Assembly: GCA_905116865.2 (NCBI GenBank)
Contig: CAJHNH020004957.1
Span: 195,371-259,370 of the forward strand
Source: Candidula unifasciata
Taxonomy: Eukaryota; Mollusca; Gastropoda; Stylommatophora; Geomitridae
Length of the DNA stretch: 64,000 nt
Direction of reading: 5' to 3'
Shown here: in pieces, positions 10,903 to 21,212 of the stretch
How positions within the stretch are numbered: position 1 is the first letter of the stretch
Layout of the letters: each line of letters opens with the position of its first letter
The notes under the pieces: generated by a model
What the model was told of the DNA's origin: nothing
Seen by the model: only the letters and a program-made list of their open reading frames with translations
Database searches by the model: none
Program-made: the position numbers and the translations under genes

Positions 10903-11165
10903 AGGCGCTGTGGTGTAGCAGCTAGTCGTCGTATCGGCTCCGAAGGTTGTATGTTCAAATCCTGATTTTTTTTTTTTTTTATTTAGGAAAAGAACCTTGT
11001 CTCCCAACTCTACCCGGTCTAAAAAGGGGACTAGGTAAAGTCTTGGGAAGTAAAGGTGACTGAGGTGCTGCTGACCACAACACTCACGGAGTGCTGAATT
11101 GTCTTTAAACTACAGCTATAGTATGCTTGGTGGCATGGATAATGTGTCTTTTACTGCTAAATAAG
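10903..11165 (+). mobile_element. SINE-B copy 1 (tRNA-derived)
   Basis: tRNA-like head GCGCTGTGGTGTAGCAGCTAG (A box) and ATGTTCAAATCCTG (B box), interrupted after the B box by a T run. The body follows: CTTGGGAAGTAAAGGTGACTG, CTGACCACAACACTCAC and a diverged 3' end. Family members recur about eleven times in the window on both strands. Confidence 0.75.
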
Positions 11166-11217
11166 TCAATAAAGTATGTTGTTAATTACTTTGAGTTTGC
11201 TGGCATCTGGTGTGGTG

Positions 11218-11300
11218 AGCTGAAGGGTGCAGCAGATTCCGCAGCCTATCTGTAAACTACATCACAGCGTGTCAATTGCCTTTTAAGGGCTAACACAGTA
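11218..11300 (+). mobile_element. SINE-A2 3' fragment
   Basis: Reads CGCAGCCTATCTGTAAACTA, CATCACAGCGTGTCAATTG and TTTTAAGGGCTAACACAGTA, then enters the GAA array at 11301. The same 3' module is at 43110-43320 and 60110-60303. Confidence 0.65.
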
Positions 11301-11534
11301 GAAGAAGAAGAAGAAGAAGAAGAAGAAGAAGAAGAAGAAGAAGAAGAAGAAGAAGAAGAAGAAGAAGAAGAAGAAGAAGAAGAAGAAGAAGAAGAAGAAG
11401 AAGAAGAAGAAGAAGAAGAAGAAGAAGAAGAAGAAGAAGAAGAAGAAGAAGAAGAAGAAGAAGAAGAAGAAGAAGAAGAAGAAGAAGAAGAAGAAGAAGA
11501 AGAAGAAGAAGAAGAAGAAGAAGAAGAAGAAGAA
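11301..11534. repeat. (GAA)n microsatellite seeded at a SINE-A2 3' end
   Basis: About 78 near-perfect GAA units starting exactly where the SINE-A2 3' module ends. The minus strand reads as an all-Phe frame, an artefact. Confidence 0.95.
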
Positions 11535-11566
11535 TGTCAGGCTCAGCCCTCGGGGTTTTAACTGGG

Positions 11567-12365
11567 ATAACATCATCATCATCAAGTACCTTGCCAACTG
11601 GCCTGGGCGATCATGCCATTCCGCATTCTATGATCCGCAGCTGCACGTATCAGTTCGTGCGTTCACAACCCTCCATGGCATGACAAAAAGCCGTCAAGAA
11701 TCTTCTCGCGCTGTCTTCCTCTGTCTTTCTTTCTTTCCTCATATGTTTCTAGTGGTCACAACATGTTCCATTTTCCCTCTTCTTATAAAAATTATGACTC
11801 TCTTTCTGGTGTTTGTGATAAGTTGTCTCCGAGCATTCGAATCTTTCAAAACATCTTGGTTGCTCTTCTTAGCTCTCCACGGAATTTCTAAGAATTCTTC
11901 AGTAAAACCACATCTCCGCAGCTTCAAGATATTGTTCAGCTTGTTTTATAATTATCCAGGATTCACAGCCGTATGTTAAAACCGGCTCTATATAGCATGC
12001 GAGAATTATTTTCCCAGCCTTAAAAAACATGGTTTTGTTACATAAAAATTTTTCGTTTGATAAAATGCAGTTTTGTCTTGTCTTATTTTTTTTTTTTTTT
12101 TTTTATCTCTGTGATACATCTTTCATCTGATGTTATTCATGCACCTAGATACTTAAATGTATGTACTGGTACCATTAAAAAAAAGGTCTTTGACTTTTAA
12201 TATACATTTAGACACTATTCTTTTCTTGGAAATCACCATTACTTTTGTCTTCCACTATTCAAACTGAAGCCCATTTTATCATTTTCTGCCACCACCGTTT
12301 CTATCAATTTTCCTTTAGTACTTTTTGACTTGTCGCTATCAAGACGGTGTCATAATGGTGGTATA
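11567..12365 (-). pseudogene. LINE RT C-terminal fragment (family H, RTE-like)
   Basis: Minus strand from about 12365: decayed YADD-region (YDTVLIA), LIETVVAENDKMGFSLNS, later MKLRRCGFTEEFLEIPWRAKK, SNQDVLKDSNARRQLI and RRGKMEHVVTT. It ends at a TGATGATGATGA repeat that includes the stop position, typical of RTE-type LINEs with almost no 3' UTR. Several frameshifts. Close relatives are at 37893-38530, 52832-53190 and 63165-63395, all on the same strand. Confidence 0.75.
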
Positions 12366-12654
12366 ATGAGTATGTACAGTGAGTATGAAAGCGATAGTTT
12401 TTCTTCCAGAGCAATTTTTATGACAATACTATAGACTACTAAATATTTATTCTCTGTACTTTATACAAGTCGGTCTTCTTCTTCATACACGTATGGTTTT
12501 AGATGAGAGAGTGTTTACCGAAGAAATTTTGTTTATATTTGTCCAGTTTCCTGTTATTAGAGGAAATCAGTTCCTTATCATTGTGAATTTTAGGGTAATT
12601 GTTTAAAAATACATGACACAGTGGAGATACAGTTGCTCCAGGTGCGAACAGTTT
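12366..12654. other. flank between LINE-H and the 45-bp array
   Basis: Non-repetitive, AT-rich; nothing recognised. Confidence 0.4.
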
Positions 12655-13856
12655 GAGGTAGACGCTGCAAGTAAAACTTCTGCTGGTGCAGTACAGTCTA
12701 AGGTTGATGCTGCATGCGAAACTTCTGCTGGTGCAAAACTCTTCGAGGTGGGTGCTACATGCAAAACTTCTGCTGGTGCAATACTGTTTGAGGTGGGTGC
12801 TACATGCAAAATTTCTGCTGGTGCAATACAGTCTGAGGTGGATGCTACATGCAAAACTTCTGCTGGTGCAATACTGTTTGAGGTGGGTGCTACATGCAAA
12901 ACTTCTGCTGGTGCAATACAGTCTGAGGTAGATGCTACATGCAAAACTTCTGCTGGTACAATACAGTCTGAGGTGGATGCTACATGCAAAACTTCTGCTG
13001 GTGCAATACAGTCTGAGGTGGATGCTACATGCAAAACTTCTGCTGGTGCAATACAGTCTGATGTAGATGCTACATGCAAAACTTCTGCTGGTGCAATACA
13101 GTCTGAGGTAGATGCTACATGCAAAACTTCTGCTGGTACAATACAGTCTGAGGTGGATGCTACATGCAAAACTTCTGCTGGTACAATACAGTCTGAGGTA
13201 GATGCTACATGCCAAACTTCTGCTGGTACAATACAGTCTGAGGTAGATGCTACATGCAAAACCTCTGCTGGTACAATACAGTCTGAGGTAGATGCTACAT
13301 GCAAAACTTCTGCTGGTACAATACAGTCTGAGGTAGATGCTACATGCAAAACTTCTGCTGGTACAATACAGTATGAGGTAGATGTTGCATGCAAAACCTC
13401 TGCTGGTACAATACAGGTTGAGGTGGAAGCTGCATGCAAGACTAGCCCAGCTGTGGAAGGATATGAACGTGTTTGCTCTGTATCTTTCTTATTTATCAAA
13501 TTTCTCCAAATAGATTTCAGCAGGTACACTGAGTCAGACAGCAAGAAGATTGTGTGTGTGTCTGGAATGCCTGGATGTTCTATGCATGTGCTGCTGGACT
13601 TGAGAAAATTATTGTAAACTTTGCAGTTAACAAAGTAGTTGTCTACAATCACTGCCAAAACCGTAAAGCCCCACTCTTGAACAATGTTGATTATCTGAAG
13701 CAATTTCGTATCGTTGTTGCTGAAACTGTGTTGAGTTTTCATGAAGACTTCTAATAAATCACTGACACTATCAAATGATAAGTAGACTGCTAGTTCATGA
13801 AACACAAACGGACACACATTTGATTTTAAAAATAGGATACATTCTGGGTAACTCAT
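12603..13856 (-). CDS. P-element-like transposase fragment fused to 15-aa repeats
   Basis: 417-codon frame from ATG at 13856, with an in-frame TAG a few codons upstream. Residues 1-137 resemble the RNase H-like core of P-element/THAP9 transposases. A GFTVLAVIVDNYFVN segment has an Asp at residue 72, followed by a spacer and EHPGIPDTHTIFLLSDSVYLL (Asp at 108) leading into KSIWRNLIN. In the family these two segments carry the first catalytic acidic residues. From about residue 138 the frame runs straight into the 45-bp array and encodes 17 repeats of VLHVASTSDCIVPAE, then ends AASTSNCSHLEQLYL... THAP domain, GTPase-like insertion and C-terminal acidic residue are absent. Whether it is expressed is unknown; it may be a transposase relic with a minisatellite grown at its broken end. 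The plus-strand frame over the array is an alternative but lacks any domain. Confidence 0.5.
   Translation of the reverse strand: MSYPECILFLKSNVCPFVFHELAVYLSFDSVSDLLEVFMKTQHSFSNNDTKLLQIINIVQEWGFTVLAVIVDNYFVNCKVYNNFLKSSSTCIEHPGIPDTHTIFLLSDSVYLLKSIWRNLINKKDTEQTRSYPSTAGLVLHAASTSTCIVPAEVLHATSTSYCIVPAEVLHVASTSDCIVPAEVLHVASTSDCIVPAEVLHVASTSDCIVPAEVWHVASTSDCIVPAEVLHVASTSDCIVPAEVLHVASTSDCIAPAEVLHVASTSDCIAPAEVLHVASTSDCIAPAEVLHVASTSDCIVPAEVLHVASTSDCIAPAEVLHVAPTSNSIAPAEVLHVASTSDCIAPAEILHVAPTSNSIAPAEVLHVAPTSKSFAPAEVSHAASTLDCTAPAEVLLAASTSNCSHLEQLYLHCVMYF
12655..13445. repeat. 45-bp minisatellite, 17 full units
   Basis: Unit starts run every 45 bp from 12655 to 13420 without a single indel. Typical unit: GAGGTGGATGCTACATGCAA, then AACTTCTGCTGGTACAATAC, then AGTCT. 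Because 45 is a multiple of three and the unit has no stop in several frames, long frames stay open on both strands: + 12613-13617 with a 15-aa repeat EVDATCKTSAGTIQS, and - 13856-12603 with a 15-aa repeat VLHVASTSDCIVPAE. Unit variants alternate GTGCA and GTACA, suggesting recent unequal exchange. Confidence 0.95.
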
Positions 13857-14265
13857 GTTTATAAGATTTTTCTAATATTTATCAGATACAGCTCTATCAC
13901 AGGGACGAGAATGACGACGACGACATGCCACGCTGGGTATTTAGTCAGACTAATCTTTGCGTGGTATGCACTTTTTTCCACTTCTCCCTCAAATCAGAAT
14001 CACTTGGAAACTTAAATAGTCACATATTCACATAAAAGAATACAGCATTTCCTAGGCATTTTTGCAATCACACTCCACAAAAAGACTATATTTAATAAAG
14101 CAGTATCCACGACGCAGCAAATAAGCATGAATGCAAACACGCCGGCTGACGAAGAACGTCGGCCCTTCGGATATGATGTGACGAATATGGTCGGTTGGCG
14201 TATCTGGAGAAGGCGGTGGTCTGTCCAATGATGTGGTGATTATAGGTTCTGCTCAGTATTAAACA
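13857..14265. other. no recognisable feature
   Basis: Unique-looking sequence leading into SINE-B; contains GACGACGACGAC-like and GCCGGCTGACG segments without family assignment. Confidence 0.35.
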
Positions 14266-14420
14266 TATCTTAAACCCAGCCTTGAGTGGGTACCAGGTGC
14301 AGTCCTGGGAAGTAAAGACGGCTGACCGGATACTGACCACATCACCAACAAAGTGCCGTTTGGTCTATAAAATATACGTGTAGCCTATAGTCTATATTCC
14401 AAATACGCATAAGGGCGTGG
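14266..14420 (+). mobile_element. SINE-B 3' half, copy 2
   Basis: CCAGCCTTGAGTGGGTACCA, GTCCTGGGAAGTAAAGACGG, CTGACCACATCACC and GGGCGTGGAAAAGGGAC match the body and 3' end of the family. The head is missing or unrecognisable. Confidence 0.7.
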
Positions 14421-14529
14421 AAAAGGGACGTTTTTACATACATATATATTATGTGTACCCCTCGCTGAACAGCGAGGCTGAAAAGTCTTACAACTACAAC
14501 CAAAATTGATGCTGCTTCTTCCCTCTCAG

Positions 14530-14795
14530 CAGGATACTGCCTTAAGTAAAGGACCCTTTTCCTAACCTTCAGTAACGGGCATAGGGCTAGACCTATATTT
14601 TATAGACCAATCGGCACTCGATAGTGATGTGGTAAACATCACGCAGGCCGCCTCTACTTTCCCTGACTGTACCTCGTACACATTTAGGGCTGTATCGGCC
14701 TGGGAACCAGTGTCATTTTTTTTTAAAAGGTCGGTCTTCCTCAGAACCTGAACAACAACCTTCCGATTCGCAGACAAGCGTCTAGCCGCTACATT
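14530..14795 (-). mobile_element. SINE-B copy 3
   Basis: Minus-strand copy with GTAAAGGACCC end (3'), TATAGACCAATCGGCACTCG, GTACCTCGTACACATTTAGG and a head ending in AGCGGCTAGACGC-like sequence with a decayed B box. Confidence 0.7.
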
Positions 14796-15094
14796 AAAAA
14801 GGCTTCTATTAATTAATTTTTTTCCAACGTTTCCAGTAATCTAACCAAGTAGCCTCATGTGGCAGACGGATTTTAATTTCTAAAATAGATTGTGTCTGTT
14901 ATATTGGGCGATTCCCATGACGCCGTTATTATTAAACTTAATTAGTTTCTAATTGTGATCCTTCTAGATTTGTCCTGTTTCCTAATCAATTGTGTGTGTT
15001 TTATGGTGTTTTAAATTAGTTCTCTTGTCTCGAAAGATGTTAACAATGCAAGTCTGGTTTTTATTAGTAGCTTCTCTTCTTCTGCCTTTCTATC

Positions 15095-15770
15095 CCCAAA
15101 TGGAGCATAGGCCCTCAACCAACTCACGCCAAGTGGTTCTTTTCTTCGCCATTACATGGAGCTCTCCCCATGTCCTCCCTATCTTTCTAACTCCATTCTC
15201 CAGCTCTCTTCTCCATGTGTTTTTATTTTTTGGCCTTCCTTTATTCCTGTGCCCCTGTGGGTTCCAATGCAGACATTCTAGTTATGCTTTTCTCCTGCTT
15301 TCTCAGAATGTGACCTATCCAATGTCAGCGTCTTTTTCTCACCTCTTGGTCCACTGGAGCCTGTTTAGTTCTCTCCCAAAGCTCTACATTAGTTATTCTT
15401 TCATACCATTTAATTCCCTCTATTCTGCGCAGGCACCAGTTAATGAATGTCTGTAATTTATTAGTAATTGCCTTAATTGTTCTCCATGTTTCCGCCCCAT
15501 ACAAAAGTACTGCTTTGACATTAGAATTAAAAAATTTTAGTTTAGAATTTTTTTTACTTTCCTTTGACCTTCACAAATTCCCTAGTGCTATGAAAGCTCT
15601 TCTTGCCTTTTGCATTCTTATTTCAATATCTCTATCAGTTCCTCCATCTGTATCTACATTACTGCCCAAACAGGTGTACGACTCCACGTCGTCTTTCAGT
15701 AGCAGTAATCTGTTTATTCTTGAATTCCTAGTATTAATATTTTTGTCTCTTTCAGTCTCAGTAAAAACAA
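15095..15770 (-). pseudogene. LINE RT C-terminal half (second RTE-like family)
   Basis: Minus strand reads DDVESYTCLGSNVDTDGG, TDRDIEIRMQKARRAFIALGN, then NSNVKAVLLYGAETW-type and INWCLRRI-type blocks with frameshifts, and ends AKKRTTWRELVEGLC. This is the region after RT domain 7 of RTE-like LINEs. Preserved downstream to the C-terminus but without the YADD region. It abuts SINE-B copy 4, so one inserted next to or into the other. Related to the fragment at 3490-3790. Confidence 0.75.
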
Positions 15771-15771
15771 A

Positions 15772-16036
15772 CAGTAAAGGACTTTTTTCCACGCCTTCAG
15801 GCGTATTGGGTATATAGGGCTAGTCCTATATTTTATAGACGAAAGGGCACTTGGTGGGTGATGTGGTCAGCATCACGCCGACTGCCTTTACTTCTCATGA
15901 CTCTACCTGGTACCCACTAAAGACTGGGTTGACATGGAAGCCAAGGTCATTTTTGAAAAAAGTCCCCGTCAGGAACCGAACCCACGACCTTGGGATCCGC
16001 AGGCGAGCGCCTAGCCGCTAGACCACGACGGCTCGC
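15772..16036 (-). mobile_element. SINE-B copy 4, full length reference copy
   Basis: The clearest copy. On the minus strand: GCCGTCGTGGTCTAGCGGCT (A box), GGTCGTGGGTTCGGTTCCTG (B box), AAAAATGACCTTGGCTTCC, GGGTACCAGGTAGAGTC, GTAAAGGCAGTCGGCGTGAT, CACATCACCCACCAAGTGCC and GGCGTGGAAAAAAGTCCTTT. Head, body and 3' end are all present, which fixes the family as a tRNA-derived SINE of about 260 bp. Confidence 0.9.
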
Positions 16037-16274
16037 TTTTCTCTCAGGCGTATGTCAGTATAACTAGTTGTACTTTAAGCGCTGTACATCCTTGTGGGAA
16101 ACCTGGTTTTAAGAAAGGTTAAAGTCGGTTTTTTATCCCATATGGCTCCATCTCTCTTTGCAGAATGGCTAGCTGCCCGCCAGGAGCATCGCACACACCA
16201 CGAACTCCTTAGCTCCGACGACGATCCCCAGGGATCGCCGTAAAAACTGCACTAGTGAAGTGAACGACGCAGCG

Positions 16275-16345
16275 GTGAAACGAACCCACGTCCTTCAGAG
16301 AGCGAGGCAAACGGCTTGGCCACGTCGCCACAGAGACCCCGTGGT
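16275..16345 (-). mobile_element. tRNA-like SINE head, unassigned family
   Basis: Minus strand GTGGCGACGTGGCCAAGC followed by GGACGTGGGTTCGTTTCACC, spaced like A and B boxes of a tRNA-Ser-type head. No body shared with other families. Confidence 0.3.
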
Positions 16346-16448
16346 TTCGATTTACGGAAATCCTCTAGTGAGTTTCGGCGTACCATTGTGGGGGAAAAAT
16401 AACAGACTAACTGCACGGCCCCCTACCCCCCTCCCCCCCCCCCCACCC

Positions 16449-16630
16449 ATTTCTTCTTCTTCTTTTTTCTTTGTCTTCTTCTTCTTCTTCTTCTTCTTTT
16501 TCTTCTTTTTCTTCTTCTTCTTCTTCTTCTTCTTCTTCTTCTTCTTCTTCTTCTTCTTCTTCTTCTTCTTCTTCTTCTTCTTCTGCTTCTTCTTCTTCTT
16601 CTGCCTTTTCTCCTTCTTCTGCTTCTCTTC
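16449..16630. repeat. (TTC)n microsatellite
   Basis: Interrupted TTC array following a C run; flanked left by a possible SINE-A 5' fragment (16365-16420). Confidence 0.95.
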
Positions 16631-17117
16631 ATCACAATCATCATCATCCTTATCATCATTATCCTCTTCTTCGAAATCTACTGCCTCGCATTTTCCTAGG
16701 AAAAGGCACGTAATGTTATGGCTTCATTCTATGCTGATAAACTATCAAATTCCTTCTCCTCCTCCTCTTTCTTTATTTTTTTTTTTTAATGCGGGTGACA
16801 CTCGGTGTTGTGGTTTACAATGGGCTACGAAATCAGCAATATCCTAATTAGACGCCTTTCATGACGTGATTTATAGCGGGCGATGGATCTACTTCTCCCT
16901 CTGAACTTTCTCAGATAATTCAAGCAGGGCTGCCAATACCTGGGGTTTTCCCCAAGATTTGGGTTTATATTTGACAACTTTGGTTCATATTTTGGAATCA
17001 TTTTTTTTTTATTACATCCTCATATAAAAGTGGGTAAATTTTTCGTTTCGAAAATATTAGATTTATACTTTTTATAAATTGTGGCTTTTTGTATTTGTTT
17101 TTGTTCTTTGCTAATGT

Positions 17118-17354
17118 TAGTTAGTTGCGTATCCTTTACAGGACGTTGCAGAACCCACCCTAACAACCCCTGGCTGTTATGTGGTTTCTCTAGGCAATTT
17201 ACATCCAGTAGTTTGCCATTGCCTACTGGACGGTCGGCTTTCTTGATACCACTGTCGAAACCAACGAAAGGCGCATTGCCCGCAGCTGGGATCGAACCTG
17301 GCATCCCGGCATTACGAAGCGAAGCGTTCGCATCGACTTAGCCACAGAGCAGAC
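17118..17354 (-). mobile_element. SINE-C copy 1 with TSD
   Basis: Minus strand starts TCTGTGGCTAAGTCGATGCG (A box), GCCAGGTTCGATCCCAGCTG (perfect B box) and ends CGTCCTGTAAAGGATACGCA then ACTAACTA. The flanks TTTGCTAATGT (17107-17117) and TTTGCTCATGT (17355-17365) are an 11-bp TSD with one mismatch. Tail is (AACT)-type, not poly(A). Confidence 0.9.
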
Positions 17355-17365
17355 TTTGCTCATGT

Positions 17366-17723
17366 ATTGCTGGGTTTTATGTTCAGCTTAGCATTTTTCT
17401 GATTTCAAGAAATGTATCCAGTGCCCATTTTATAAACGTGGATCGACTCTAGATCATTATTGCTAAGGAAAAAAAAATATAATCCTATCACTAATGAGTA
17501 CTGAGCTCAGACCGGTGTTTTCTTTGAGTGTCTAATACAGTCGCTTGTTGCCAGGCGAGAGAACAATTACTGGATCCAACTCAAACTGCCAAGGAATCTC
17601 CAGTTCCCACACAAATCTCAGGGTTTTTCGTACTTATCCGATAAAGCGAGATTTCGGATCCACTAACGCGGGGTCAGGTGGGCGTTAAGCTTTCTCGTGT
17701 TCTTGTTTCTATGGCATAGCAAT
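17366..17723. other. no recognisable feature
   Basis: Unique-looking sequence before the 281-bp duplication. Confidence 0.4.
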
Positions 17724-18195
17724 GTACAGGTATTCTGAGAGCATGTGCTTCGCAAAGTTTGCAGCTTCAGAGTTAGGGAAAAAAATAAGTTCTAAAGCTT
17801 TGTTCAGTCTTCTTCTTCTGACATTCAAGAAGGTATGCGTGACGTCATGTTTGTGGGAAAATATTCTCCCACACTAGTTCAGTAATCTATTGTTACAACA
17901 CCTCAGTCAGCTGCACGATACTTCGTAAATGTAAGTTAGTTTGTATTCTTCAAATAAAATCCTAGGCGACTGGGTCACTCATTGGCTGGCCGGCTGGGAC
18001 AGTATGTACAGGTATTCTGACAGCAGGTGCTTCGCAAAGTTTGCAGCTTCAGATTTAGGAAAAAAATTAGTTCTAAAGTCTTGTTCAGTAATTTATTGTT
18101 ACAACACCTCAGTAGTCAACTGCACGATAATTCGTAATCGCAAGTTAGTTTCTATCGTTCAAATGAAATCCTAGGCGACCGGGTCGCCAATTGGC
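17724..18195. repeat. tandem duplication, 281-bp unit and shorter second copy
   Basis: GTACAGGTATTCTGA begins both units, at 17724 and 18005. Both end in AAATCCTAGGCGAC and a GGCCGGC-rich segment. The second lacks about 70 bp that in the first lie between two GTTCAGT heptamers; that segment contains a TGTGGGA/TCCCACA hairpin. Confidence 0.85.
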
Positions 18196-18415
18196 CGGCC
18201 GGTAGACGACTTCGTCTCCGGTCGGGACAGTATTTGGGTCTGTCTTCTTTGATCGTATCAACGCTGCAAGAGCCCTTTTCAGGGGCTACTTGGTGGCGAG
18301 CAAAGCCTGGCCATTTTGTGTGGCGCACATAACCGAGTCACAATTATAACCTGCTGGTCCCCCTTTGGGGTTGTTGGTTGAACTGACGATTTTGGTTTTT
18401 GTTTTCGCAAAGCAA
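18196..18415 (-). repeat. dispersed repeat E, copy 2
   Basis: Minus-strand copy with GACAGTATTTGGGTCTGTC, CAGGGGCTACTTGG, GGCGCACATAA and GGTTGAACTGACG on the plus strand. Its GC-rich end overlaps the end of the tandem duplication. Confidence 0.75.
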
Positions 18416-18742
18416 GCTAATCCTTTGCATGTGTTGTTGGTAATGAAAGAGCTGATAGACTGGCAGATGCTGCATTCATTGAAGATGGCAGGCCCATGCA
18501 GACATTGTCGTTGCCCTTAGAGATATAGGACGTTTCGAGGATTTGAAAGCAACGAGAATACGAGAATTGGGAGTAAAGATCGGCACAGCTAAGCATGAGA
18601 AGCACACCGGACACACACAAAGTCTTGTCGACCAGTATAGGACTGGCACTATTAACCGCGCGACGCTTATAAATATGTTGAAGGGGGAATCTGAGCACCT
18701 TTGGATGTGTCCAGAGTGCTGTGAAGATAATCCAACTTATAA
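18405..18742 (+). pseudogene. LINE RNase H C-terminal fragment (family M)
   Basis: Reads CVVGNERADRLADAAFIEDG, the GNExADxLA signature at the end of the RNase H domain of I-like LINEs. It continues after a stop and frame change as KATRIRELGVKIGTAKHEK, HTGHTQSLVDQYRTG and HLWMCPECCED, the Cys-containing tail. A homologous minus-strand fragment lies at 22515-22844. Inactive. Confidence 0.75.
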
Positions 18743-18836
18743 TTCAGTCCTTTACAGGACGTTGCAGAACCAACCCCAGCCTTTTGAGACTATTTGTGAT
18801 TTCACTAGGCAATTTTTTTTTCAGTAGTTTTCGATG
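18743..18836 (-). mobile_element. SINE-C 3' fragment
   Basis: TCCTTTACAGGACGTTGCAG, AACCAACCCCAGCC and CACTAGGCAATTT on the plus strand match SINE-C in inverse. The tRNA head is missing. Confidence 0.75.
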
Positions 18837-18837
18837 A

Positions 18838-19560
18838 GTCGGAGATACACTGGGTGGGTACCAGGCAGGTTCCCAACAGAGCAGAACAGTAATCGACCAA
18901 TATTCATTTTACGACAGAAAGCAGAGCAGATTTAGGATTATAGAAGAAATGTACATAATTTTAATGTTTTTGTAGATCTGTAAAAGGCGCATGATAGTGT
19001 ACATAGAGGAGGGGGGGGGGGTACGAGGTGCCGGGTTCAAGCCTTGGTAAAGGCTGGGATTTTATTCACGTGGACTTCTAGTAATTTCTCCTGGTCTCTG
19101 TGCAGTAAGATCGAACGCCCGTGTGTATTGACACACGCGTAGAAAAAATCACCTGGCAATTGGAAATCGAAAAAGAGTGCCCGGGCACAATTTGGAGTTA
19201 AAAATCTACCCAAAGATTTTCAAGATCCTCGCCGGTGCAACGGAATTCGAACACTGAGATTCTTCGGACTCAGGCTTAAGTCAGAAGTAGTACTGATCAC
19301 TTATGAGTTACTACTACCCTTGAGCCAGGATGTTGATCTATCGTCTAAACCTAAGCCTTAACCTAGTGTACATAGAAACAGTTTATGGAATGTTGTTAAA
19401 GACTTCGGAATACTAAACAAGTTCATCACCGTGACCAAATATGTGTGGAAGACATATGCAATATACTAACATATAAAGACAGAAAGTCAAACTCTTTGCA
19501 AAGAACATCTAGTTTAAAGTAAGGTAATGCTCTGTCTCCACTTCTTTTCAACTTGGCCCT
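18838..19560 (+). pseudogene. LINE RT core fragment split by SINE-D
   Basis: Plus-strand pieces GWVPGRFPTEQN, IFILRQKAEQ and FVDL*KAHDSVHR (RT domain with the catalytic Asp, and a stop inside) precede the SINE. After it come NSLWNVVKDFGILNKFITV, then a decayed GDALSPLLFNLAL-type block. Removing the SINE and one TSD copy restores the order of RT blocks, so this is one LINE fragment interrupted later. Confidence 0.65.
19008..19363 (+). mobile_element. SINE-D copy 1, inserted into a LINE RT
   Basis: Flanked by perfect 13-bp repeats TAGTGTACATAGA (18995-19007 and 19364-19376). Contains GTGCCGGGTTCAAGCC (B box), CACGTGGACTTCTAGTAAT, ATCACCTGGCAATTGGAAAT, GAGTGCCCGGGCACAATTTG and CTCGCCGGTGCAACGGAATT. 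The A-box region is replaced by a G run. Confidence 0.9.
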
Positions 19561-19629
19561 AAATGTAAAATGTTGAATAAAGAATCGACTGGGGACACCC
19601 TCCATAAGCGCTCCGTCCTGTGGGTCACC

Positions 19630-19651
19630 CCCCCCCCCCTCCCCCCCCCCT
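19630..19651. repeat. poly(C) tract with T interruptions
   Basis: Twenty-two bases almost entirely C in the middle of otherwise unassigned DNA (19577-20381). Confidence 0.9.
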
Positions 19652-20381
19652 CATGTGGTTATTGAATCCACACAGGGAAATAAACGTATGCTGATTGACA
19701 CTAACTGAAAGGTAGCAAAGGAAGTAAAGGATATGTAACCAACAGTGCAAATATACATCTGTTCCTTTCAGGTTCCCGGTAACACATAAACGTGGGGTTT
19801 ACCCAGAATCATATATTTTCCCGCCTCTCATCTTTCAGCGCATCTGATCTTCCCGATTCCCACGCTCACTTTTCCCGCCAGGTTACCAGTCTTGAAATCT
19901 CTTTATGTTTCTCGCATTAGTAACTAACCCCATGAACGCCTATTTTCACCCTCCCTTTTAGCATCCTGTCCCCCACACAAGGACTCCCCAACGCCCACCC
20001 TGCTTTTACGGTTCCACCTTCGTGACCAGATGCACATACATCCCACACATAAACATACCCGTACGTGCACCCAGACCTGAGAGCCAAATCCACGCGCGCA
20101 GGCACATGACCTAGCATTTACCTGTCTGGGCTGGAGAAAGAAAAAACTTCCTTCTGCAACGGGGTGCCACAAGACCAGTTTGTGTGGCTGTGAAATTGAA
20201 TGTGGTCTTTTGTATGCCGTTTCTTTGCCACTCCTATTTTGGTTCTCTGCCACATGTATCCAGTTATTGGCCTAGCTTGGTGTCCTTTCAATGCAATTCC
20301 TATGACAGTCGTTGTATTTTATATGAAAATGTTACATTCAAATTTAAAGATCGTTAAATATTCATTATAATTACTTCATTT

Positions 20382-21180
20382 TTCTTCTTCTTCCTTTTTC
20401 TTCTTGTTCTTATTCTTGTTCTTATTCTTCTTCTTCTTTTTCTTCTTCTTCTTCTTCTTCTTCTTCTTCTTCTTCTTCTTCTTCTTCTTCTTCTTCTTCT
20501 TCTTCTTCTTCTTCTTCTTCTTCTTCTTCTTCTTCTTCTTCTTCTTCTTCTTCTTCTTCTTCTTCACCTCCTCCTTCCCCGTCTCCTTCTTCTTCTTCTT
20601 CTTCTTCTTCTTCTTCTTCTTCTTCTTCTTCTTCTTCTTCTTCTTCTTCTTCTTCTTCTTCTTCTTCTTCTTCTCCTTCTCTTCTTCTTCTTCTTCTTCT
20701 TCTTCTTCTTCTTCTTCTTCTTCTTCTTCTTCTTCTTCTTCTGCTCCTCCACCTCCTCCTTCCCCCTTCTCCTTTTTCTTCTTCTTCTTCTTCTTCTTCT
20801 TCTTCTTCTTCTTCTTCTTCTTCTTCTTCTTCTTCTTCTTCTTCTTCTTCTTCTTCTTCTTCTTCTTCTTCTGCTCCTCCACCTCCTCCTTCTCCTTTTT
20901 CTTCTTCTTCTTCTTCTTCTTCTTCTTCTTCTTCTTCTTCTTCTTCTTCTTCTTCTTCTTCTTCTTCTTCTTCTTCTTCTTCTTCTTCTTCTTCCTCCTC
21001 CTCCTCCTCCTCTTCTTCTTCTTCTTCTTCTTCTTCTTCTTCTTCTTCTTCTTCTTCTTCTTCTTCTTCTTCTTCTTCTTCTTCTTCTTCTTCTTCTTCT
21101 TCTTCTTCTTCTTCTTCTTCTCCTTCTTCTTCTTCGTCTTCTTCTTCTGCTTTTTCTGCTTCTTCTGCTTCTTCTTCTTC

Positions 21181-21212
<32 letters not shown>

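Noticed and set aside
12613..13617. 334-codon plus-strand frame over the 45-bp array as a separate gene
   Set aside because: Open only because the unit is 45 bp and stop-free; non-repeat ends show no domain, whereas the minus frame has a transposase-like segment.
16923..17000. hAT-like terminus CAGGGCTGCCAATACC
   Set aside because: No inverted partner and no 8-bp duplication found nearby; one-sided similarity is too weak.
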